DNA of 64,000 nucleotides from Pampus argenteus (taxonomy: Eukaryota > Chordata > Actinopteri > Scombriformes > Stromateidae), in assembly GCA_036937835.1 (NCBI GenBank), contig CM072879.1:5742001-5806000 (forward strand), written 5' to 3'. This document shows positions 1 to 13,153 of this stretch, in pieces (within the stretch, counting starts at the first letter, position 1; each line of letters begins with the position of its first letter). The notes under the pieces were generated by a model. It was not told the DNA's origin and made no database searches. It saw nothing but the letters and a program-made list of their open reading frames with translations. Made by a program: the position numbers and the translations under genes.

Positions 1-199
1 CAAAGGTTGTCTTGTCTCATTTGTCAGAGTTTACTGTCTTCCTGACATTTTTTTTTGTTATGTGTTTAACATTTTGTACCAGTTTAACCCAGCAAAGAAC
101 ATTTTAAGATTTGAACATAAAATATAAATGTGATGTTGTTAACTATGCCGGCAATAGAGTCCATGAAGCAGTTTAAGATAAACAGAGCAGAAACATTTA

Positions 200-470
200 G
201 TCCCTCAATCGATTAGTTGATAGAGAGAAATTTAATTGGCCGCTAATTTGAAAATTGATTTATACTTTGAGTCGTTTTCAAGATAAAAAAGCTTCCAGTT
301 TGTCAAATGTGAGGATTCACTGTTTCTTCATAGTCATGTATGATAATTGATGGCTTATCTTTGGATTTTGGACTGTTGGTGAAACAAATCGAGATATTCA
401 GTGATGTCACCTTGGTGTTTTTTTTTCTTTTCTATAATAATCACCAGGATTAATTGATAATGAAAATAGA
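200..470 (+). repeat. AT-rich dispersed teleost repeat (ATCGATTAGTTG family)
   Basis: It carries the ordered landmarks CAATCGATTAGTTGA, TTTGAGTCGTTTTCAAG, CTTCCAGTTTGTCAAATG, TTTGGATTTTGGACTGTTGG, GATGTCACCTTGG and TTGATAATGAAAATA. This order is known to me from a very common fish repeat. Confidence 0.65.
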
Positions 471-689
471 AAAGTTTCATCTCCAGGGCCCCAGGCTGTC
501 ATCACAATTTATCCGTTCAAAGCTCAAGGTGTAAGTTTAATGTTGCACAATGCATCGCACGGTGAAAAAGACCTCGTCTTAATAAGTACATTTTGATTTT
601 GATAACTACAAAAGTACAATTTAAAAGCAGAATTTCTTCTCTTTTTTTTTCTTTTTTAATGTGGGTGTTCACTCTGTTGTGGTATTTTT

Positions 690-760
690 TAAGTTACTAT
701 GAATTAGTCTATAAAATGTCAGACAATAGTAAAAAATGGCCACAGTGGATTTCATAGGTC
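690..760 (-). repeat. Fragment of the ATCGATTAGTTG-family repeat
   Basis: ATTAGTCTATAAAATGTCAG followed by AAAAAATGG is the inverted form of the family's TGACATTTTATAGACC part. Confidence 0.45.
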
Positions 761-1258
761 CAGTTCTACTATTGATTTATTCATTTTTTTAATTTTTGTC
801 CACTGATCAACTTCAGCATTGATATATGTCATTTGACCACTGCGTAGCAACAGTTTCCGGTACCTGGTGTATAGAAGTAAAATCATCTACGGTACTGTAA
901 TATAGTAAGGCAGTTTTGAACAGCCAACGCCAAAAACTAATCATCACCTACACATCTAAATGAATCACATGCAAAGTGGAAATATACAAGATAATTGAGA
1001 TATCAGCAAATCCGGTGATGCAGCTTAAAAAGAAAGGAGCAACCTTTTTTTTTTTTAAATCATCATCCTTTCCCTTCCTGTCTACAAATGGCAGGTCTGT
1101 TTCTAGCATAAGCCATTGGGGTAATACCATGACAGAGAGACTGTAAATTGTTCTGCTTGTTATCCTCCAGCAACTGAAATCCTGCCATGCAGTCAGGGCT
1201 CAGATTGGTGACTGGGAGCTCCTTAGGCTGCGAGAAACATTGTTAGGAGACTTCTTGT

Positions 1259-1259
<1 letters not shown>

Positions 1260-1292
<33 letters not shown>
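1260..1292. repeat. (CA)n microsatellite
   Basis: An uninterrupted CA run of 33 bp in intron 7. Confidence 0.97.
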
Positions 1293-1294
<2 letters not shown>

Positions 1295-1679
1295 GGCTCG
1301 AGGCCCTGGTGCAGCTGGGACCCGCTATGACTTTCTTCAGGCTCGGGGTGAAAGTAATGCACCTTTGTCCATCACGAAGCTAAATAGAATTGTGACTTTG
1401 AACAGAAGCGATGGAGGCGCAGTATTATGTTCATTTAATCTGCTAAAATTCAATCATTAGAAAATCAATTAATTAGTGTAGAGCCATAATGTAATATATA
1501 TGGAGCTGTGCTTTGAAATAGTGTGTATATAAGTATTGATATATGTGTTATTTTCTCATTAAGCTGTCGTGAACTGTTTCAAAATCAAATCATCAAACAC
1601 TGAAGCAAGGAATGAAAAATCTTACGTTGTTATTTAATTACCCCGGTTTGGCTGCTATCAGTTAATTGAATGGGCATTA

Positions 1680-2060
1680 TCAGTCATCATCAGCCTCGTA
1701 GATACCGGTTAGAAGGGGTCTGCTACAGCAGTAGGTGCATATCGAGCCACCGGAATAGGTTCGTAATACGTTAACCACTTGGTTAGGGTTAGAAAAAGAT
1801 CATGGTTGGGGTTAAAATGTGTTCAGGTAAACATATGCAGTATAAAAGCAGTAAAATGTCGGTTTAACAGGTAGAGGTAGTGGTCTCGATCAGCGCTCTC
1901 CTGCTAGTTACTTATTTTGCCATATAACTAATGTAACCACCTCCCAACACGCACCCTGCAGCTAAGAAACTCAGCTCATGAAGATGTCATGTGAACTACA
2001 TCACTCGATGGCGCCTCCAGCTTACTACTTGTGTTGGTGTATCGGTGGTCAACCATGTGA
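1680..2060 (+). repeat. Probable dispersed repeat (GGTTAGGGTTAG...GATCATGG family)
   Basis: TTGGTTAGGGTTAGAAAAAG, ATCATGGTTGGGGTTAAAAT and a downstream ATGTGAACTACATCACTC segment resemble a fish repeat family. The GGTTAGGGTTAG word is not telomeric: it is only two units long. Confidence 0.4.
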
Positions 2061-3890
2061 TTAGATGATCAGCCTCCTGAACGTACTTGGAGGTTAGTAG
2101 TCCCCAACGAGCCCAAATATATGGGACTGGTGTGTACTATTCAATAAGCCGATAGCAGTCAAATCCAGGGATTTAATATATCCTTAATTTATGGACAAAT
2201 GGTCCCAATGCAATCAATTTAAGGTCTGTCATATCATAAAGAAATGCTGTATAATGTATAATGTCAGCCATGCCAGCAGTAATAGTCATTTTTCAACCAA
2301 ATCCAGAACACCGGACACACAAATAAGAAAAGTAGTAAGTGAATTTGCTGTCTCTGGAGGCGCAGTCTTCAACGTCTGGACTCTATTAGTTGCTTCGTCC
2401 CCGCCAGCCAACAGACATGAAAATCTCTTTGAGTCGACCCAGCCTACAGCCGTTCCACGGTGGACTCCAATTTTATTCTGTCCCCACTGCCACCACCTTC
2501 ACCAAAACACAGCCAACATTATTCACAAGGATGCTTTTTTAAAACAAATAGCTTCAGATTCCCCGAGACGGACCTGCATCCCTCACGAGCAAGCTCAGTG
2601 TGTTGGAGAGGGAGTGTGTGTGATCTGCCCCCACCCCCTTTCCAAAAAAAAAAAAGAGATCGCACAAAAGATTGATGAAGCCTGGGTGACATACATCCTG
2701 ACACCTCCACAAAAGAAAACATCGACCACCCAGCTCACAAAAGCCAGGGGACAGAATAATGTTTTTTTTTTTTTTTTCTTCTTCTCTGTGTCTGTTTTCC
2801 TTTTTTCCCAGCTGCTGCCAATACAATCCAATTTTTGACACTCTAAATGTGGCGACAATCATTCTTTCTTTGAAATGGCACAGCCAGGCATACATAAATG
2901 AAGCGCATTGTGTGCTGATAAAATACAGTGTGGCACCAACAAACCAAAGCGAAAGCCTTTTTGACCTTGTGTGGCTTGGAGAGTGTGATAGCTCCCTGGA
3001 TGTAAGAAAATCAATATTCTGCATTTAGCTGCGCAGGACCCCTCTGTTAAATGGAGCAACATAAAACTGTTTGTTTTGTATTGATATACGAAACACATTG
3101 AGCAGAATGCACCTACCCGGCCAGGTATTCTAAAGGTTTATTAAAAACAAAGATAATACATTTAATTTAATACGCTGGTCATTATTTAGAGAGCAGGAAC
3201 TGTTTGTGTGTGTGTGTTTCAAATAGGGCAGAAAATGAGCATAAATTACTTGTAACAGCCCATGGATCATAATCTAGCTGTTTTAAATCTAAACTTACAT
3301 TTTACCTCATATTCCCCTCAGATTCTCTTCGAAAATGGCCACACAAAAAAATGTCCGCTCATAAACGTGTATTTTAGACTTTAAGAGTCATAAATACAAC
3401 TTGCTCAAGCTGTTTGGATTGTCATTGTTATGGTAGGAACTCTATGAAGACTGTATAAATCTAGCTTCAAGTTCCGAGTTGGTAATTCCTCCTAATGCTC
3501 GAAACAATACTATTATTAGACAGGTTTTTTTTAATTTTTATTATTATTTTACTTATATATTACTATAGTTTTCCATTCATGGAAACTCTAATGGTTAAAG
3601 TATGGGTAGAGTCAGAAATATATCATTGTTTATGCAATAAAAACAAGACATTATAAAAATGTGGGCTGTAAAACCAAAAAAAAAAAAATATGAATGATTG
3701 CAGCTTTGGCGTTTTTCCGTTTAAAATCACCGTCCACCGTACATGTTGTGTCTCACTACATGCAGGCCACGCTGCTTTCTGCTTTGGCACAGAATCGTGA
3801 GAACATAAATTGTCCATTATAAAAATGAATCATAGAAATAGAAGGCTGGCAAATCTTCTTTGATAAAAAAAACCAAACAAACAAACTTAC

Positions 3891-3973
3891 TTTTGTCCTT
3901 GATTACTGTAGTTGTTGTCATACGACTCATATCCTTGGTCATCATAAGCTGTACCGTAGCCGTCATCATATTC
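3891..3973 (-). CDS. khdrbs3: KHDRBS3 exon 7: tyrosine-rich region
   Basis: This 83-nt exon has acceptor GTTATTTCAG and donor GTAAGT. It reads EYDDGYGTAYDDQGYESYDN followed by NYSNQGQ and two bases of the next codon. This is the acidic tyrosine-rich region that family members use for phosphorylation by Src-type or BRK kinases and protein contacts. It follows GEY of exon 6 directly and closely matches the mammalian YDDGYGTAYD segment. The frame is left in phase 2; the continuation with the DYYDYGHG region and the C-terminal nuclear localisation end was not found down to position 1 and should lie outside the window. Confidence 0.95.
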
Positions 3974-4407
3974 CTGAAATAACAGAAAGAAAAAAAAACA
4001 GTTACATGAGATTCAAAAAGGGGAAATTGCCAGCAAACATGTGCAACGTTACAAAGTTGTTGAAATGAAGTTGAGAAAACATGTAGTGTATGAACTGCTG
4101 TGTTGTGGTTTTTTTTTGGTTTTTTTTCCACAATTGTGACCTAAATATTCTGATATGGGTTTACAACTGAAAGCTGAAATATGAATCGTAATACGCCTTC
4201 AACGTAAACAGTGTTAAAGCACCAATACTCGGCTAACTACTTGATCTGCAGCCTGCATGCTGCACCATTAGAGTGGCAACTGCAGCCCTGCCCTTGTCTC
4301 TGTGTCAACTGAGCGACAGTGGGATGCAAAGGCTCTCGCTGTGGCTACGTTTCATCACCACCTCAAAGGATGAGCCTTGAACATCTGTTTGTGCTCCAGC
4401 AATCTGC

Positions 4408-4430
4408 CTCCCCCCCTCCCCCCTCCCCCC
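4408..4430 (-). other. G-quadruplex motif on the transcribed-sense strand
   Basis: The plus strand has C7-T-C6-T-C6 at 4410-4430, so the KHDRBS3 pre-mRNA carries three long G runs with one-base spacers, about 435 nt upstream of exon 7. This is enough for an intramolecular G-quadruplex. Confidence 0.6.
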
Positions 4431-7400
4431 TGTCTGCACTCCACCCAGGCCCCCGCCAAGAAGAACATCAAAGCGAACCAGTGCCGCACCCGTCCTAATT
4501 TGGGATAAATGGGACTTATGTTCCACAAAAGGCGTCGACCCCTAGCGACACATCTCTCATCCCCCCCCCCCACACACACGCACACATCTTGGCTAATTCC
4601 ATCTGCCCCTGATTTGCATGCTTGAAATGAATGTCTGTACGACTTAGCACCAGAAGAAAATGCTCATCACATCCGTATTATTATTAAGGCCCTAATTCCT
4701 GATTAGAATTGTGCATTTGCCAAATGACAGTATTTGAGTTGACTCTTTTATCTTTAATCCTCCGGAAAGGAAGTATGTACGAAGGAACTACATATGACGC
4801 TCAACAACGAGTCCCAGATGTAACACTTGCTAAAATATTATTCAAATGGATACTTAAGCTTTGGTAACTTCAACAGTTGCTTCTAGGCATTTCATTTATC
4901 TGAGAGCTACCTTTTTCTCACGCTGTGGGGGGTGCAGGTGCATTTTAGGATATTTTTTTATATGCTGAAACCTCTCTGTGGTCATCCCGTTGGGTGGCTT
5001 TCAATACATGTTTGTGATTCCTTTGCTGGATGTGTATGACTGGGAGGTCTGTTGGGTTTTTTTTTTTTTGTGGGGGTCTTTTGTCAGTTCTTTTCTATTT
5101 GTCTAGAGGTAGCTTAAAGGGAATTTAAGTCCCGTCCGGCATTTGTAATTCTGTTGTTACTAGAGCTTTGGCAAAGTCAACATTCACCCATGTTAATGCC
5201 AGGATTCAAGTTCAGTCAACAGCTGTACTTTTGACAATGTTAAACCCCTTGAACCACTTTAAAAAAAACAACAAAAAAACCAGAAGGAGCAGCGCTTGTC
5301 TAAAGGAATGTAGTTAAAGCCACTTCTCAACAGGCAGATGAAACCGTACGCTTTGATTTGCAATTGCACATCAAAACCTTTTTTTTGTGTGAAACAGATA
5401 AAAATGAGTTACTCTTGCAATTGTTGGGACAGTGTTTGGCAAAGATAACCACGACGACACTGAAAGTAGCACAAACAATGGCAATATTTCTAAGGGATGG
5501 ATAGAGAAGGGGAGCAGTGAGCTTGCTAATGTTTTTTTTTTTGGAAGGAAGAGGCTAAAGAAGGGAGTCCATGTTACTGCACAATATAATGCAATACACT
5601 TAGCACTTAGAAGGAATTATTCAATTATATTACTGCATGCCGATCGTAAGATGAAGCACATGTCATCCTGTACTGCCTGGTTCATGAATATGTATGAGAT
5701 CATCATCAGATCAGCACACCAAAGAGACTGACGACGCTGTACTTTGTAGACTAAGTCAACTAACCGTATGTTCTCATCTGCTGTTCAAACATCTTGGTCT
5801 TTGGAAATGATTTTATTTCAAGCTGCGGCTCTCTCAGTGGTCTTAGCTCATCATTCATTACATTACAGAGGTTAAAGATTAGGAAAAAACTAGGATTACT
5901 GTACAGCACATTGGCAGACACTAGAGTTACAGTCGCCAAATTCAGAACAAAAGCAAAAAAAAAAATGGGCGCCAAGTCGCAATCAGCTATATTTTATCCT
6001 TCTGCTTCTGCATTTCAAAGTGGTGAAACGAGCGTTTGAAGCTTCAGCTGATTTAACTAAAAGGGGCCTACTGAAGTAAGGTGGTGCATTGCTAGAGAAG
6101 TCATTTGAAATTGAAATAATATCTCTGTTTTTGTCAGAAACATGCCTGTTTTTGTATCAGTAGGGATAATTTTTTATTTCAATCTATTCAAAGGTTCTCT
6201 GTTATACAGATCCTATTGCCATTTGAAAAAAAAAAAAAAAAAAACAAACAAAACAAACAAGTGCAGTCATGAATATTAAACGACAGGAATTCTCAGCAGG
6301 AGGCCAAAAAGTAAAACGATGCATAAAAAAGTTTCTCTGAGCATGAAAACTGACCCCAGATATGTTCTGTCTATTTGACCGCACGATACTTAAAAAAAAC
6401 AAGGTTATTATTTGACTTTCAAAGGCAACACTTTCATTTTACACTTCTAACAGGTGACTCCAGAAGATCATCACTGAACTGTCGCATTTTTATATCAGTT
6501 TCAAAAAAAACTCATCACTGAAACATGAAAGAAATCTTCACATTTTCTCAAGAGGAAACACAGGAGGCTTTGCCAGTACAAAATTAATGTATTCACTCCA
6601 AATGATTCACCATATGGCCTCATGATAATAAACACATGAGATTATTGATTTCATTTCTACTTTATTCAAGGACACCATAACTTTATCATGTGAAAGCTAT
6701 GTATGCACCATCCAAAGAAAAGAAAAAAAAAGTGATAATTACATCAAAAAGTCAATTAGCACCCAGATAATGAAGCTTCTAGTTCAGCAGGACTGTACAG
6801 AAAGTGAACTCGTGAACATCAGAAATGAAGTCCAGGTATTGCACTTCTTGGCTGCCGACGCGTATAATTAGGCTGTGAAAAACACAATGATCCTCAGAAT
6901 AAAGTTTTTACACAGAGCGGTGGTGCTTGTTGAAAGTTCGGTTCGCCGTTGAGAGCCAGCAAAGATCTTAAAAACCAAAGGAAAGTCTTTCCTACACTTT
7001 CAACTCTCGGCTTTGAATTGTTCTTAAACTATCTTAATGAATTTATTTTCCTCTTGCGTAAGAAATATTAAGGACCACATCCATTAAAAATAAGATCCTG
7101 CACCCTGCTATTAGCACCCGCAATCTGCCCAGTTTTAAGGTCCTAATCGCAAAACATGTATCTCCAGTGAAATCTGGGTACAATTTGCTCTTGTTTTATT
7201 TAGAATTTAACATAATCTACTGAAAATACAGCTTCTAATGTGCCTCAGGCAGGTCTGAAATGTGCGTTCGATATGTCTGAATCTTACTTAATAATGTTGT
7301 TCGGGTGTCACTGAAGGTACCCGGCGTTTCACAGAAACATCAGTATTGATGTTGTTTGCAGCATCACACAGCAGCCGAAACCAGAAGTACGTCTGACAGT

Positions 7401-7556
7401 GTGGCAGTGGGCATTTACACGCACACGGCACAGCAGCGGTAACTTCATTAACACGGGATCAGTCCGGATCTGATGGTAATTAATGTTCTATGCATTGCTA
7501 CGCACCCACAGGTCAGCTGTTACACACACACATTACAGGTTTATATGGTGGGATGG

Positions 7557-7580
7557 TTTATAATAAACGTTTATTATAAA
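7557..7580. repeat. 24-bp perfect AT-rich palindrome
   Basis: The halves TTTATAATAAAC and GTTTATTATAAA are exact reverse complements with no spacer, in intron 6. Confidence 0.9.
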
Positions 7581-7694
7581 GAACATCTATAATATCCCTT
7601 CCTGTAGTATTATTGTCTACTGTACTGTAGTTACTCAACAGCTAAATTATGCTGTTTTGGAATAAGTATAATATTTAAAAAAGAAAAGATTTGA

Positions 7695-7960
7695 TTTGGT
7701 AAATGGATCACAGTTATAAAGGGCCTTTTATCCAAAGCCATTTACAATTTGCATCTCATACACCTGTTCACACATACACTCACACTGCAATGGTGGCAAA
7801 CTACCATGCAGGGCCCTGAGCTAACCATCAGGAGCATTTGGGGTTTAATGTCCTGCTCAGGGGCATTTTGTCATTTGGACAGCAGCTCAGGTTTGTAACC
7901 ATACCTGCTGATCCAAAGCCTCTTGGTGATTTAGCATTTCCTCCTGTCTCCTTTTTTTTT
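7695..7960 (+). repeat. Dispersed teleost repeat (GGTAAATGGA...AGGAGCATTTGGGGT family)
   Basis: The ordered landmarks TTTGGTAAATGGA, AAGCCATTTACA, CACACATACACTCACACTG, ATGCAGGGCCCTGAGC, CATCAGGAGCATTTGGGGTT and TGTCCTGCTCAGGGGCATTT are those of a common fish repeat that often ends in a functional-looking but non-coding box region. Confidence 0.65.
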
Positions 7961-9859
7961 TTTTTTAATTGCATTTTATTTTGCCAACTCAGTGTGAGCA
8001 TCTCGTCCAAAGTAAGGTAGGATTTTACGTTGGACACTTACACAAAGTCATGTCACCGCCAGCTTAAAAGTATTACTGATTTCACCAATACACTGTCAAA
8101 ACAAGCAGGCTTAAATTGACAAGGCCTGCCAGCAGCCCCTAGATACTGAAACTATGTCGTATTACTGTACACATCTCAATACTAAATTAGAAGAATGAAA
8201 TGAAGTCAGTACTGAAAGGTTTCTGCCCAAAAGAAAGAGCATTGGGTCATTTAAATCAGCTGTTAGCAGCTAATACTCATTTCCACGATAAGCTCTTCAC
8301 TCTACTGAAAACCAAAAGTAGCGTTACTTCTCATATATACAGTGATGTGTCATCATACACAATGTACTGCAACCATAGCAAGTGTAGGTAGACCATACAC
8401 AGTGTTAGCAGACAGATACAGATAGATGATCAGTTTTCAACACAGGCCACGTGTCTATCTACTCACATTGGATAACACTGCCTGGTATGAAGGAGCACAT
8501 TAAACTTTAACAATGACATTAAACTTTATTTGACCAGCTACTCTATAAATGAGTTACAAGCAAACTGAGAAGAGAAACATGCCCGGTTTATAAACCACCT
8601 CGGCACCTTGAAAATTATTATTCTTTTTTTTTTTTTTTTTTTTTTTTTTGGTGATTGACACGTGGGAAAACAGCTTTAAAATGGGAAGCAGCTGTGTGAT
8701 GACTGTGTGAGTGAAACTATTATAATAACTGATGTGTCGTTATTGATATACCATTTACTCAAAATATCTTGAAGAACACAATAGCACAAGAATACTGCGA
8801 CACTGCTGTGTTTCCAGCACTAAACAGGATTAGTGTGACACCGAGAGGTTGGGGGTGGGGGTGGGAGAGATAGAGCTGCTCCTAAGTGAGTCTTTCATTT
8901 GTATGCCAGTGGATGGCTGAGAGGCGTGTTGTTAAAAGATAAGGACTGGCCTCTGAGGCCACTGAAGACTAACAGAGGGTCTGGCACTGCATGTTACAAC
9001 AGCAGTATGACAGCCGCTCCACTGTGCTCTACAATACCACTGTAACAGATAGGATGCCACTGACACCCAGAGCAGGCTTTTTCAGGCAATGGATCTGTTC
9101 CCTGCACATGTCTAAATGAGTTCAACAGCACAAAGTCCTCACATTATCAACTTTATAGAGAACTACACATGCTGCACGGCCTGTGCTTAAAAAAAAAAAA
9201 CACAACCCAACCCAAAAGGTGTCACAAATGCGAATAACAAGCAAATCTAAAAAAAATGAAGAGAAGCCTTGTTCTTCCCAGACGACAACCATCTGTTCAA
9301 AGAAAAATGTCTCTTCCTCTTCTCTTCCCTGCAGCTGTGCCACACACTCCTCTTAGCTCCTTAAGGATAAAAGTAAAATAACACAACGTGACAATGACAC
9401 TGCACTAAGAAAACAAATGATCAAGTATTTGTACCCCTTCAGTCATCAGTCTTAGTCTAAAAATTCTCAAAGTCACTACGTGTCATTTATTCAGCGCTTC
9501 CTGCAGCATATTTCAGATAGCTGAACAGGCTGGAATTTGCTGAAGGCTCCAGGGGTAGAAATACTACTCACGCTATCAGATTGAGGATGCCAAAAAGATG
9601 CCCCATGCATCAAGTTGAAGTATAACTACCCTGTGTTACACTTGACAAATCTCTTGGCTTTCCTCGTGTTATTTTAGTTTTGATCTTGGCTAAGTTTTGA
9701 AGAAAGTTTATTCACATCTGCCACGTATTATCTCGGGAATTCGTGTCCTTAATGAATTAGCCCTGCAGAAATACATCTGCCATGGAAAATGAAATTCAAT
9801 ATCCCCGTCTCTAATCCAACTGTACTCGACTACACCTGCTTATCTTGTGCATATCTAAG

Positions 9860-10020
9860 CTCTCCTCGGGGAAAGAGGTGGAACACCCAGGACAAGTTGC
9901 CAGTCTATATACAAACAACCATTCACACTCACATTCACACCTGCAGGAAATTTCAAGCGACCAAAACACCTAATCTGCACATTTGGACCATGGAAAGAAA
10001 CTGAGAACTGGAAGTGAGGA
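9860..10020 (+). repeat. Dispersed teleost repeat (ACAACCATTCACACTCACAT family)
   Basis: ACAAGTTGCCAGTCTATATA, ACAACCATTCACACTCACAT, TTCACACCTGCAGG and the TGCACATTTGGACCATGGAA region reproduce the order of a very common fish repeat, probably a LINE-derived 3' region. Confidence 0.65.
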
Positions 10021-10084
10021 CATTGTAGCTATAAGGCTACGTATAAGAGACTTTACCTTATATAGAACATTATAATGTGTTATT

Positions 10085-10640
10085 TCTAAGACCCACTTAA
10101 AATAAAGACTTAGAGCTAAATGCTAACATCAGCATGTTAACACGCTCACAGTGACAATGCTAACATGCTGACGTTTAGCAGGTATAATGTCTTACATGTA
10201 ACACGTTAGCATGCTAATGTTTAACTGCAGGGGATATCATTAGCTATGCAGATATTTGGTCATTAACCAGAATATTGGACAAAGTCAGTTTGGACCTGCT
10301 GGTGGCGCTAATTGGAAGGTCAGATGTAAAACAAAAATGTCAACCTCGTTGTGGAGAAATCTGAGGATTTCCAAAGTCAGTAGGGTTCATTCTCTGGGGA
10401 CATGACTGTCCATCTCAGAGATGCAGAGATATTTTACTGTATAAGTGAATAATTGAGCTTTCTGGTGGAGCGAGATGAAATGTGAGAGGACCATCAAAGG
10501 ATTCATCCTCTGGGGATCATGAATATGTGTACCAAATTTCATGGTGATCCATCCCAAGAGTTGTTGAAATATTTCATTTTGGACCAAAGTGGTAGACTGA
10601 ACTAAACTACAGTAACTGGCATTGCCATCCTATAGCCTTG
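10085..10640 (+). repeat. Dispersed teleost repeat (GCTAACATGCTGA / CCAAATTTCATGG family), copy 1
   Basis: It contains GCTAAATGCTAACATCAGCA, repeated TTAGCATGCTAA-type palindromic words, GGTCATTAACCA, and ACCAAATTTCATGGTGATCC. I recognise this order from an abundant non-coding repeat of percomorph fish. Its class is not clear to me. It is fragmented but long, in KHDRBS3 intron 6. Confidence 0.7.
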
Positions 10641-13153
10641 CCAGTAGAAATGGATAATGAAAGTAGAAGAAGGAAAAATTATTTGCGCAATGAAAACAAA
10701 TTACAGCAGAATTCAAGCAAGATTAAAAGAAAATTATTGCAATAATAAATACATAGTGGAAATTATAATTGGTTCACATTTGCATGAGATAAAAACATTT
10801 TAATTTTTATCCGCAATTATTACAAATCATCAGGTTTTGTTCCATGTGAAAAGATGTCACGTTTATTCTGCCTGCTATGCCAGTTGGATGCAGCTTTATT
10901 ACTATATCCGAAATATTTTCCTCACCATTACACTCAATTTAGATTAAAACAGCTACAAGGGCAGCATCATTGAGAATAGGATTCAATTAACAATGGTTGG
11001 AGGCTCAAGTCTGGACATGCGGAGAAGGGCCTGGGGGGCGGTGACGGTGATATTTTTGCTTATACCACAACAGTCAGCGAGGACCTACTATGGTCAGAAC
11101 GGATTACTGCATGCAGAGGATTTAACATATATACCAACCCACATGCATTGCACATTTCTTGGTCTTCTCACCCAAAAGGGATTGAACTTGTGTGTGAACA
11201 AACAGTTACACTTTGATATTGTACCTCTAGATTTAGCATAAGTGTGAAGTTCTGCTTGTACTGTGATTAGCCTCCTCTGACATGGGGCCTCATTTCTGAA
11301 TTGAGTATTACATCATGTTTTATTCCTCCCCAATGGGATTAGCAGCAGGTAAGACATATCTCAATGGACCTAATGAATTTCATTAAATGAGATTTGGCTG
11401 TAATCATAGTAACCACTCAAGACTGATGGGACTGCCAAGACTGGATCATGGGATAATAACATTTCTATGATTTTGTTTGGTAACAATTGGATTCTGAGTA
11501 ATTTGATACTGATACCCTTACAACAAACAGAAGCTTTAAAAAAGATGTCGGTTATGAGAGACAAACGTCGAGAAAAAGATAAGCGTACATTCATGCGTCA
11601 ACGTGATAAAATTCAGGACTTTGGTGCTTTTTTTGTCTGAGCAAGAGACAACACAAATGCCTTCAGCTGAACAAATGTTTTCGCCCGTGGCAATGCCGCA
11701 CAGCAAAAAGAGAAGGACGGGAACATGCACATGAGCGAATCCTAAGCAAGTGATAAATTAGGGCAACAAATATGAACACGAAACATGTCTTTGTCATCTC
11801 ATTGATGAATACAAGAGCCTATTTGTCATCGTCCGATGGAGAATACCCGTCCTGGGATGGTGATGTATTCAGATAATACAGGGCAACTCATTCAGCTTCT
11901 AATTTGCAGCGATGTGGTTAGATTTATCATCTGGCAGATGTTGGGGGTCTTTTTTTTTTTCTCCCTCATCCAGATACACAGGTGCATGTGTCAGGGGATG
12001 CAGTTTACAACTGTGACAATGATGGGAAACAGCTGGTCCAAGAGTCATTCTGTACGACCTCCACGCATTTGAATTGCAACCTCTGAATAAACCTGTCAGA
12101 TGTGGTTAGGTATGGGCTGCTGGGGCAATTTTCCAACGCGGGCCACGTTCTCTCTCCTTCTATCTGCTAAATATGCAACGTTGATGCTGGAATCACGGCG
12201 GAACTTGCATTGACAGTGCAGCAGGGGACTCTCTTGGCAAATGCTCAAAGGCATCTCTGGCAGCTGTTGATATTACAGCCAGGTTCCCTTAAGACTGTTA
12301 AGGTAAGCTACAAGCCCAAATCACAACAAGTACAAAAATAAATTCACACTGTTTATGCTAATACCTCATGTTGCAAGACAAAAAATAAATAAATAAATAA
12401 TAATTAAATAAATACAACAAATATGGTGGTTTCTTCAGTGCTGCATGCATGTTGGAGTTCAACTTATACAGGCTGATATTTAAATCCACATCTGGACTGG
12501 AATGAATGTCTTTAAGGTGTCTATTTTACTCAAATTGCAAATTTCATAAACAGTGTCCTTGTTATGCTGAAAATTCAGAAATGTTCACTATACTGAAAAG
12601 ATTATTTATGGAAAAAAAAAAAGATGTTGAATTGCTGATGAAGTTTTAACATTTTTATACAGCATTGGGGCGAAGGTAAACAATCGGCGAAAAGCAAAAT
12701 GTTAATTGGAGGTCTGTAACAGGGCATCTGACACACTACACACACACCATCACACTTACTTTCCACCTTACACTACTTCCTGTCTGGCACTGAACATTGG
12801 TATCGGAGTGAAGAGTAGAGAGCAGTAGAAGGAAACACACTGATATTGGATGTACTGGCTTGAGGAACATTATATGCTCATTTACAGTGATCTACAAACC
12901 TTGTGATATTTATGAAACTCCAAACTCATTATCTTTCCATGTGGCATGACAAGCAGGGTTGTAAATAATAAATAACAAATTAATTTATTAATCGTTTAGG
13001 CTACGGAAATTAAGATAAATATGTAAAAAATGTCCCTCAAGGTGACCCTAAACAATCCAATGATATAAAACAATGAGAAGTTATGATTCTATATATTTTT
13101 ATATATGGTCCTAATGCTGACTTGTTGTTTGACGCCTTGTTTTTTGGACTTAC

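Larger units (their letters stand above)
1..3890 (-). other. khdrbs3: Part of KHDRBS3 intron 7
   Basis: There is no convincing exon here. It holds a copy of an AT-rich dispersed teleost repeat (about 200-470) and an inverted fragment of it (about 690-760), a (CA)n tract at 1260-1292 and a second repeat-like stretch at about 1680-2060. Short ORFs at 2190-3030 run through homopolymer tracts and show no family resemblance. Confidence 0.75.
3974..13153 (-). other. khdrbs3: KHDRBS3 intron 6
   Basis: This is a 9.2-kb intron between exons 6 and 7. Recognisable contents are a C-run block at 4410-4430 (G-quadruplex motif in the transcript), a 24-bp palindrome at 7557-7580 and three dispersed teleost repeats (about 7695-7960, 9860-10020, 10085-10640). 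The remainder shows no coding signal. Confidence 0.8.

Noticed and set aside
1779..1793. GGTTAGGGTTAG resembling telomere repeat
   Set aside because: Only two units, embedded in a probable dispersed repeat; not an interstitial telomere.
2191..2838. 215-aa plus-strand ORF
   Set aside because: No domain, long homopolymer-derived Lys and Phe runs, no splice or promoter context; compatible with chance in intron sequence.
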